DNA of 64,000 bases. It comes from Clostridiales bacterium. Its GTDB lineage: Bacteria; Bacillota; Clostridia; Oscillospirales; Oscillospiraceae. The stretch spans positions 62,001 through 126,000 of the forward strand of contig JAJPXB010000047.1 of assembly GCA_021205695.1 (NCBI GenBank), written 5' to 3'. The notes below the pieces were generated by a model that worked only from the letters and a program-made list of their open reading frames with translations, made no database searches and was not told where the DNA came from. How positions within the stretch are numbered: the first letter of the stretch is position 1; each line of letters opens with the position of its first letter. This document shows, piece after piece, positions 18,822 through 24,494 of the stretch. Both the position numbers and the translations under genes were made by a program.

Positions 18822-18907
18822 AAAGGACACGGTAAAGAGAAACCTTCACCGTGCCCCTATGTGGATACACCACTCAGCAAGTATTTCAATCCACAGCTTG
18901 TGCTGAC
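18822..18907 (-). ncRNA. creR-like Cas-regulating guide RNA (degenerate repeat + pseudo-spacer)
   Basis: Seen directly on the minus strand: a consensus promoter with predicted +1 at G18907, then GT-CAGC-ACAA-GCTG, a 4-bp hairpin. This is followed by TGGATTGAAAT (18893-18883), identical to the 11-nt 3' end of every CRISPR repeat in this locus. Next comes the pseudo-spacer ACTTGCTGAGTGGTGTAT (18882-18865), and finally the hairpin at 18825-18855 with a TTTGCTTT tail. In the array the handle follows stem CGCTCCCC/GGGGAGCG; here the stem is shortened but ends at the same place, where Cas5c would cut. The guide matches the cas5c promoter (see 18965-18985). Known CreR RNAs in other type I systems repress cas promoters in this way; function here is inferred. 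Confidence 0.85.
18825..18855 (-). terminator. terminator of the creR-like RNA (possibly also of cas3)
   Basis: Twelve paired positions (GG, CACGGT, GAAG with complements) with one bulge and a 6-nt loop. On the minus strand the internal A/C mismatch becomes a G-U pair and the stem is followed by TTTGCTTT, so it works best as a minus-strand terminator. It begins 7 bp after the cas3 stop. Confidence 0.6.
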
Positions 18908-18913
18908 TTTTTT

Positions 18914-18942
18914 ATTATAAACGACCTTACAGCTATTGACAA
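18914..18942 (-). promoter_or_regulatory. promoter of the creR-like RNA
   Basis: Minus strand TTGTCA (18942-18937), 17 bp, TATAAT (18919-18914). The -35 hexamer overlaps the -35 of the divergent cas5c promoter by five bases. Confidence 0.82.
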
Positions 18943-18964
18943 GCGGCAATTTTTGGCGTATACT
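18936..18964 (+). promoter_or_regulatory. cas5c-cas2 operon promoter (Pcas)
   Basis: Perfect TTGACA, 17 bp, TATACT. The predicted start is near 18971, giving a leader of about 65 nt before the TTG start of cas5c. Confidence 0.88.
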
Positions 18965-18985
18965 ATACACAACTCATCAAGTGAA
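18965..18985 (-). promoter_or_regulatory. predicted Cascade target site of the creR-like guide in Pcas
   Basis: Read on the minus strand: TTC (18985-18983, the type I-C PAM) then ACTTGATGAGTTGTGTAT (18982-18965). Compared with the pseudo-spacer, 16 of 18 positions match; the differences are at positions 6 and 12. The site begins immediately after the -10 box and covers the predicted transcription start. Confidence 0.8.
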
Positions 18986-18997
18986 AGGAGGAAATAT

Positions 18998-19093
18998 ATG
19001 ATGCATCAATCGTACAGTGAAAGGAGTGAACGCGATTGTCTATCAAAATCGAAGTATGGGGGCCTCATGCCTGCTTTTCTCGACCGGAGATGA
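18998..19093 (+). CDS. possible short leader ORF overlapping cas5c start
   Basis: An ATG pair at 18998/19001 sits 7 nt behind AAAGGAGG, a stronger initiation signal than that of cas5c. It opens a 31-codon frame (MMHQSYSERSERDCLSKSK...) that runs 58 nt into cas5c in another frame. The peptide resembles nothing I know. It may be a translational attenuator of cas5c or simply fortuitous. Confidence 0.3.
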   Translation: MMHQSYSERSERDCLSKSKYGGLMPAFLDRR

Positions 19094-19683
19094 AGACTGA
19101 AAGGGTGTCCTATGACATCATCACCCCCAGCGCAGCCAAGGGCCTGATCGAAAGCATTTTCTGGCACCCCGGCATGACCTGGGTCATTGACCGCATTTAT
19201 CTGCTCTCCCCCATCCAGTTCACCAACGTCCGCCGGAATGAGGTGAAGTCCGTCATCGTGGGGAGCAATGTCCTGTCCGTTATGAAGGGCGGCAAGGCGG
19301 ACCTGGCCCTCTATACATCCCAGGACATCCAGCAGCGGGCCGCCCTGATTTTGCAGGATGTCCACTATGTCATTGAGGCCCACTTTGACATGACGGAGAA
19401 GGCCGCCCCTGGGGACAATCCCGGAAAATTCCAGGAGATGACCCGTCGGCGGCTGGCCAAGGGGCAGAACTACAGTATGCCCTACCTGGGCTGTCGGGAG
19501 TTTCCCGCCAACTGCCGGGAGTGGCCCGGCGGGGAGATCCCCACCCAGCCGCTCACCCAGGACCTGGGCTATATGCTCCACTCCATGGATTATTCCGACC
19601 CTCAGGACATCCGCCCCCGGTTCTTCCGGGCAAAGCTGGTGAACGGGGTGCTGGACTTGCAGGATTGTGAGGTGGTCTCATGA
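19036..19683 (+). CDS. cas5c: Cas5c (Cas5d), crRNA-processing endoribonuclease of type I-C
   Basis: In type I-C, Cas5c replaces Cas6: it cuts the repeat at the base of its hairpin, leaving an 11-nt 5' handle, and stays in Cascade. The start is TTG 19036 (GAAAGGAG 10 nt upstream). The N-terminus IKIEVWGPHACFSRPEMKTE and VSYDIITPSAAKGLIESIFW are the family signature, followed by the glycine-poor RAMP fold and a C-terminal PYLGCREFPA region. The length of 215 aa is typical. It is the first gene of the six-gene operon driven by Pcas, and its stop overlaps cas8c (ATGA). Confidence 0.96.
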   Translation: MSIKIEVWGPHACFSRPEMKTERVSYDIITPSAAKGLIESIFWHPGMTWVIDRIYLLSPIQFTNVRRNEVKSVIVGSNVLSVMKGGKADLALYTSQDIQQRAALILQDVHYVIEAHFDMTEKAAPGDNPGKFQEMTRRRLAKGQNYSMPYLGCREFPANCREWPGGEIPTQPLTQDLGYMLHSMDYSDPQDIRPRFFRAKLVNGVLDLQDCEVVS

Positions 19684-21431
19684 TTCTGCAGGCGCTGACC
19701 GAATATTATGACGCCCTGCTGGACCGGGGGGAAATCTCCCCGCCCGGCTGGGACGATGCCGCCAAGGTCAGCTTTGGCCTGGAGCTGGCAAAGGATGGGA
19801 CGCTGGTGCAGGTGATTCCCTATCAGCGAACGGTGCAGCAGGGAAAAAAGGAAAAGCTGCTGACCAATCGGCTGATGCGCGTCCCCGCCCATGTAAAGCG
19901 AACGGTAGGGATCGCCGCGAATTTTCTGTGTGATACCAGTTCTTATCTCCTGGGGGCGGATGCCAAAGGAAAGCCGAAACGCTCCATAGAATGTTTTCTG
20001 GACTGTAAAGAGCTGCATCAGCGTCTGCTGACGGGTGTAGACACCCCGGCGGCCCGGGCGATCCTGGCCTTTTTTGACTGCTGGCAGCCGGAACAGGCCG
20101 CCGCCCATCCACTGCTGTCGCCCATCTGGAAGGACCTCACCGGCGGAGCCAACCTGATTTTCTGCTTTGGTATGGAGCCGGTGACTGCGGACGCCGCCAT
20201 CTGCCGGGCATGGCAGCAGCATTATAGCGCCGGGGCGGAGGATGCCGAAACCGGCCAGTGCCTGGTTACCGGCGAAGTCAGCCCCATTGCCAAACTCCAT
20301 CCGTCCATCAAAGGGGTGCGGGGGGCCAGCACGATGGGGGCCTCGCTGGTCTCCTTCAACGCTCCGGCCTTTGAATCCTACGGCCACACCCAGGGCGGCA
20401 ACGCCCCCGTGGGGGAATACGCCGCCTTTGCCTACACCACCGCCCTGAACGCCCTGCTGGCGGACAACGAACACTGCCAGGTCATCGGTGATACCACCGT
20501 GGTCTGCTGGGCACAGCACGGGGAACCGGCCTATCAGTCTGTAGGCATGATGGGGCTGTTTGGCGCGGCTCCGGGCATTGATGACCGTGACCTGTCCGCC
20601 GCGCTGCACAAGCTGGCACAGGGAGAACCCATTTCCTGGGACAATGTGACCCTTTCTCCGGAGGAGCATTTCTACTTCCTGGGCCTTGCCCCCAATGCGG
20701 CCCGGCTGTCGGTGCGGTTCTTCCTCCGGGACAGCTTCGGCAGCTTCATGGAGCATCTGGAGCAGCACTACCGCGACATTGCCATCATTCGCCCCGCCTA
20801 TGACACCCGGGAAAATATTCCGCTGTGGCAGCTGCTCAACGAGACGGTGAACCAGAACAGCCGAACCAAGTCCGCCTCCCCCCAGTTGACCGGCGATGTG
20901 CTCCGGGCGATTCTCAGCGGCGCGCCCTATCCCGCCACCCTCCTCAACGGCGCGGAGCTGCGCATTCGGGCGGAGCGGGAGGTCGCCCGGGGCCGTGCGG
21001 CTATCATCAAGGCGTATTACCTGCGCTTTTCCCACCCAGACTGTCCAAAGGAGATTTTACAGATGGAACTGAACGAAACCAGCACCAACGTGGCCTATAC
21101 CCTGGGTCGGATGTTCTCCGTCTATGAGCAGATCCAGCAGGCGGCCAACCCCAACATCAACGCTACCATCAAAGATAAGTGTTTCAACGCCGCCTCCGCT
21201 ACCCCCGCCACGGTGTTCCCCCTGCTGGGCAATCTGGCGGCCAAGCACCAGCGGGTGCTGGCCCGGGACAGCAAGGGTGCGGCGGTCAATCTGGAGCGGA
21301 AGCTGCAATCCCTCTCCACCATTATCGGGGACGCATATCCCACCCGGCTGAACCTGCAGCAGCAGGGTTCCTTCCAGCTGGGCTACTACTTCGAGAATCA
21401 GGCCCGTTATCAGAAAAAGGAGGAAAAGTAA
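19680..21431 (+). CDS. cas8c: Cas8c (Csd1), large subunit of type I-C Cascade
   Basis: A 583-residue large subunit that recognises the PAM and recruits Cas3. It begins MILQALTEYYDALLDRGEISPPGWDD. Family segments include CLVTGEVSPIAKLHPSIKGV, GASLVSFNAPAFESYG and FYFLGLAPNAARLSVRFF. The C-terminal part also contains the internal Cas11c start region typical of type I-C (a small subunit translated from within cas8c), but I could not pin down its start. It is coupled to cas5c by a 4-nt overlap. Confidence 0.95.
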   Translation: MILQALTEYYDALLDRGEISPPGWDDAAKVSFGLELAKDGTLVQVIPYQRTVQQGKKEKLLTNRLMRVPAHVKRTVGIAANFLCDTSSYLLGADAKGKPKRSIECFLDCKELHQRLLTGVDTPAARAILAFFDCWQPEQAAAHPLLSPIWKDLTGGANLIFCFGMEPVTADAAICRAWQQHYSAGAEDAETGQCLVTGEVSPIAKLHPSIKGVRGASTMGASLVSFNAPAFESYGHTQGGNAPVGEYAAFAYTTALNALLADNEHCQVIGDTTVVCWAQHGEPAYQSVGMMGLFGAAPGIDDRDLSAALHKLAQGEPISWDNVTLSPEEHFYFLGLAPNAARLSVRFFLRDSFGSFMEHLEQHYRDIAIIRPAYDTRENIPLWQLLNETVNQNSRTKSASPQLTGDVLRAILSGAPYPATLLNGAELRIRAEREVARGRAAIIKAYYLRFSHPDCPKEILQMELNETSTNVAYTLGRMFSVYEQIQQAANPNINATIKDKCFNAASATPATVFPLLGNLAAKHQRVLARDSKGAAVNLERKLQSLSTIIGDAYPTRLNLQQQGSFQLGYYFENQARYQKKEEK

Positions 21432-21432
21432 A

Positions 21433-22332
21433 ATGTCTGAATCCATCAAAAACCGCTATGAATTTGTCATCCTGTTCGACGTGGAGAACGGCAACCCCAA
21501 CGGCGACCCCGACGCTGGCAATATGCCCCGGGTAGACCCGGAGACCGGCTACGGCCTGGTCACCGACGTGTGCCTGAAGCGGAAGATTCGCAACTACGTG
21601 GAGACTGCCAAAGAGGACGTCCCTGGCTACCGCATCTACATTAAGGACAGCGTCCCTTTGAACCGTAGCGACGCTGAGGCTCTTGACAAGCTGGGCTACA
21701 AAGGCGTGGATGAAAAGGGACTAAAGGACGCCAAGAAGAAGGACCCCACCTTGGATATGAAAGTCCGTGACTTCATGTGTCAGAATTTCTACGATATTCG
21801 GACTTTCGGCGCAGTGATGACCACCTTCGTCAAGGGTAATCTGAACTGCGGACAGGTTCGCGGGCCGGTACAGTTAAGCTTTGCCCGTTCCGTGGACCCC
21901 ATCGTGCCCCAGGAGGTCACCATCACCCGTGTGGCCATCACCACCGAGGCCGACGCCGAGCGGAAGGGTACCGAGATGGGACGGAAATACATCGTCCCCT
22001 ACGCCCTCTACCGGGCGGAGGGTTATATCTCCGCAAACCTGGCTCGCAAGACCACCGGCTTCTCTGAGGAGGACCTGTCCCTGCTGTGGGAAGCTATCCT
22101 GAATATGTTTGAGACCGACCACTCCGCAGCACGGGGCAAAATGGCCGTCCGCAAGTTGATTATCTTCAAGCACGATACCGAGCTGGGCTGCGCCCCCGCC
22201 TACAAGCTGTTTGACACTGTCCAGGTCTGCCGCAAAAACCCCGATGCTCCCGCCCGGGCCTATGGAGATTACACTGTTGTGGTGGACGCTGCTGCCCTGC
22301 CTGCCGGAGTGACCTGCACGGAGTTGGCCTGA
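21433..22332 (+). CDS. cas7c: Cas7c (Csd2), backbone subunit of type I-C Cascade
   Basis: The backbone protein that coats the crRNA spacer. The 299-residue sequence opens with KNRYEFVILFDVENGNPNGD, the canonical Csd2 motif, followed by DAGNMPRVDPETGYGLVTDV and KRKIRNYV. NCGQVRGPVQLSFARSVDPI and the TEADAERKGTEMGRKY region are also typical. Cas7 subunits kink the guide every sixth base, which is relevant to the creR-like match. The ribosome binding site is AAGGAGGAAA. Confidence 0.97.
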   Translation: MSESIKNRYEFVILFDVENGNPNGDPDAGNMPRVDPETGYGLVTDVCLKRKIRNYVETAKEDVPGYRIYIKDSVPLNRSDAEALDKLGYKGVDEKGLKDAKKKDPTLDMKVRDFMCQNFYDIRTFGAVMTTFVKGNLNCGQVRGPVQLSFARSVDPIVPQEVTITRVAITTEADAERKGTEMGRKYIVPYALYRAEGYISANLARKTTGFSEEDLSLLWEAILNMFETDHSAARGKMAVRKLIIFKHDTELGCAPAYKLFDTVQVCRKNPDAPARAYGDYTVVVDAAALPAGVTCTELA

Positions 22333-22336
22333 TCTC

Positions 22337-22990
22337 ATGCGGGAGGAGGATTATCTGCCCCTCTCCGGCATCCAGCACTTCGTTTTCTGCCGCCGCCAGT
22401 GGGCACTCATCCACCTGGAGCAGCAGTGGGCGGAGAACCTCCGCACCACGGAAGGGGAGCTGCTCCACAAGAACGCCCACGACGCCGAGCAGCGCATCCT
22501 CCGGGGCGATCTGTTGACAGTGCGCGCCATGCGGGTTCATTCCGCCCGGCTGGGTCTCTCCGGGGAATGTGACGTGGTGGAGTTCCGGTGTTCGGAGGAA
22601 GGAGTACCGCTGGCGGATACCAAAGGGCTATGGCTTCCCTACCCCGTGGAGTACAAGCGGGGCCGGGCCAAGCCCACCGCCTGCGATGAGGCCCAGCTCT
22701 GTGCCCAGGCCATGTGCCTGGAGGAGATGCTGTGCTGCACCGTTTCGGAAGGTGCGCTGTTCTACGGGCAGCCCCGTCGGCGTCAAGAGGTGGCCTTCAC
22801 ACCGGAGCTGCGTGCCTTGGTGGAGAACGCCGCAGAGGAGATGCACCAGCTGTTTCAGCGGGGGTACACGCCCAGGAGCAAGCCCACCAAGGGATGCAAC
22901 GCCTGCTCACTGAAAGATCTGTGCCTGCCCGGCCTGACCAAAGGCCCCAGCGTGTCGGACTACCTGAGAGGGGGGCTGAATGAGCCGTGA
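22337..22990 (+). CDS. cas4: Cas4 exonuclease
   Basis: A RecB-like nuclease that trims prespacers and selects those with the right PAM. The 217-residue protein has GIQHFVFCRRQWALIH with the first iron-sulfur Cys, then GECDVVEF and VEYKRGRAK (nuclease motifs II and III). The three C-terminal cysteines are in KGCNACSLKDLCLPG. The stop overlaps the GTG start of cas1, so Cas4 and Cas1 are probably translated together. Confidence 0.96.
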   Translation: MREEDYLPLSGIQHFVFCRRQWALIHLEQQWAENLRTTEGELLHKNAHDAEQRILRGDLLTVRAMRVHSARLGLSGECDVVEFRCSEEGVPLADTKGLWLPYPVEYKRGRAKPTACDEAQLCAQAMCLEEMLCCTVSEGALFYGQPRRRQEVAFTPELRALVENAAEEMHQLFQRGYTPRSKPTKGCNACSLKDLCLPGLTKGPSVSDYLRGGLNEP

Positions 22991-24018
22991 GACATCTGCT
23001 GAACACGCTGTTCGTCACAATTGAGGACGCCTACGCCAGCCTTGACGGGGAAAATGTGGTGATTCACCAGGGGGATGTGACTCTGGGCAGGTTCCCACTG
23101 CACATTTTGGAGGGCATTTTCCTGTTTACCTACCCAGGTGCCTCTCCTGCTCTGATGGGTAAATGTGCCAAAGAAAACGTAAACCTGGTTTTTCTGACCC
23201 CCAAGGGACGGTTTCTGGCCCGTACCTGCGGCATGAGCCAGGGCAACGTGCTGCTTCGCCGCACCCAGTACCGGGCGGCGGATGACCCGCTGCAAAGCTG
23301 CCGCATCGCCCGGAATATGATCTTCGGCAAGCTGAGCAATGCTCGGCAGGTGCTGGATCGCGCTCGCCGGGATCACAGTCCCAGACTTGACGCAAAGCGA
23401 TTCCAGGCCGTTTCCGATCAGATCCGGGGGCTGCTGCCCCAGGTACTGGAGGAAAGCTCCCTGGACTCCCTGCGGGGCTTAGAGGGGGCGGGGGCCAACG
23501 GGTATTTTGGCCTGTTCGACGACATGATTTTGCGTAGCAAGGACGTATTTTTCTTTCACGGACGGAGCCGCCGCCCGCCCCTGGATCGGGTCAACGCTCT
23601 GCTGTCATTTGTCTATACTATGTTGGGCAACGAGTGCGCCTCCGCGTTGGAAACGGTGGGCCTGGACGCCTATGTAGGGTTCCTCCACCGGGATCGCCCC
23701 GGTCGAACCTCTCTGGCGCAGGATCTGCTGGAGGAGCTACGGCCCTGCATGGCGGATCGCTTCGTGCTGACCCTCATCAATAATCAGGAGATCTCCGAGA
23801 AGGACTTTGAAGAGCAGGAAAACGGCGCCGTTTTTCTGACAGGTGAGGGCCGCAAGAAGGTTCAGCGGGCCTGGCAGGAGCGGAAGCAGGTGGTCATCGT
23901 TCACCCGTTCCTGAAGGAAAAGCTGCCCTGGGGCCTGGTGCCCTATGTGCAGGCGCTGTTACTGGCCCGGTATCTCCGCGGCGATTTGGACGGTTATCCG
24001 CCGTTTCTATGGAAGTGA
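22987..24018 (+). CDS. cas1: Cas1 integrase
   Basis: The catalytic subunit of spacer acquisition. GTG start overlapping the cas4 stop (GTGA). It has the beta-rich N-domain (VIHQGDVTLGRFPLHILEGI) and an alpha-helical C-domain with the conserved Glu in LEGAGANGYFGLFDDM. GLDAYVGFLHRDRPGRTSLA and DLLEELRPCMADRF carry the metal-binding His and acidic residues. Its length of 343 aa is normal for type I-C. Confidence 0.97.
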   Translation: MRHLLNTLFVTIEDAYASLDGENVVIHQGDVTLGRFPLHILEGIFLFTYPGASPALMGKCAKENVNLVFLTPKGRFLARTCGMSQGNVLLRRTQYRAADDPLQSCRIARNMIFGKLSNARQVLDRARRDHSPRLDAKRFQAVSDQIRGLLPQVLEESSLDSLRGLEGAGANGYFGLFDDMILRSKDVFFFHGRSRRPPLDRVNALLSFVYTMLGNECASALETVGLDAYVGFLHRDRPGRTSLAQDLLEELRPCMADRFVLTLINNQEISEKDFEEQENGAVFLTGEGRKKVQRAWQERKQVVIVHPFLKEKLPWGLVPYVQALLLARYLRGDLDGYPPFLWK

Positions 24019-24025
24019 GGCCGTT

Positions 24026-24316
24026 ATGCTTGTCGTAATCGCCTATGACGTAAACACCGAAGATTCTGCTGGGCAGCGTCGTCTGCGCAAAGTGGCAAAG
24101 CAGTGCGTTAACTACGGCCAGCGGGTGCAAAACTCCGTGTTTGAGTGCTCGCTGGACGCTGCTCAGTATCGCTTGCTCAAGGCAAAGCTCTGTGATATCA
24201 TAGACACAGAGCGAGACAGCCTTCGGTTTTATAATCTTGGAAACAACTACCACAAACGGGTCGAGCATTTCGGAGCCAAGGGCGGTTATGACGCCGCCGG
24301 CCCGCTAATCCTCTGA
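24026..24316 (+). CDS. cas2: Cas2
   Basis: Structural partner of Cas1, 96 residues from ATG 24026; the track's upstream start overlaps cas1. It has a ferredoxin-like fold with MLVVIAYDVNTEDSAGQRRL (conserved Asp), GQRVQNSVFECSLD and LRFYNLGNNYHKRVEHFG, close to type I-C Cas2 proteins. It is the last cas gene, 178 bp before the first repeat. Confidence 0.97.
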   Translation: MLVVIAYDVNTEDSAGQRRLRKVAKQCVNYGQRVQNSVFECSLDAAQYRLLKAKLCDIIDTERDSLRFYNLGNNYHKRVEHFGAKGGYDAAGPLIL

Positions 24317-24494
24317 TCCCCGGGCGCGAACGGCAAGCAAGCATAAAAATCCCGCTCTGTTCGCGCGGGTCAAACGGTCAAATTGCACCGGTTTCAGGAC
24401 TTTTTTACCTGTTGCCGTGTGCAGTGTCCCCGCTTGACTGTTTATTTGTCGCAAAAATACGCAATAAGACGAGTGCTTTTTGTGCATTTTTGCT
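24317..24494 (+). promoter_or_regulatory. CRISPR leader
   Basis: A 178-bp non-coding region between cas2 and repeat 1. It is GC-rich at its 5' end, with an 8-bp inverted repeat (GCGCGAAC at 24324 and complement at 24359), and AT-rich near the array. TTGACT at 24434 with TACGCA 18 bp later is a possible promoter. The last bases before repeat 1 are T-rich. Confidence 0.75.

Noticed and set aside
18825-18855. Hairpin after cas3 as only a cas3 terminator
   Set aside because: Pairing is better on the minus strand (G-U instead of A-C) and the T-rich tail is on that side, so it more likely ends the guide RNA.
18883-18894. GTGGATTGAAAT near cas5c as a chance match to the repeat
   Set aside because: Chance alone was considered, but the promoter before it, the hairpin ending at the handle, and the 16/18 PAM-adjacent promoter match make coincidence implausible.
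18818-19035. A CreT-type toxin gene next to the guide RNA (CreTA module)
   Set aside because: No small ORF or toxic RNA unit with rare-codon or similar signature lies beside the guide; the target is the cas promoter itself, so the regulator model fits better.
19602-21035. A 477-codon minus ORF opposite cas8c
   Set aside because: Antisense shadow of a well-recognised cas gene.
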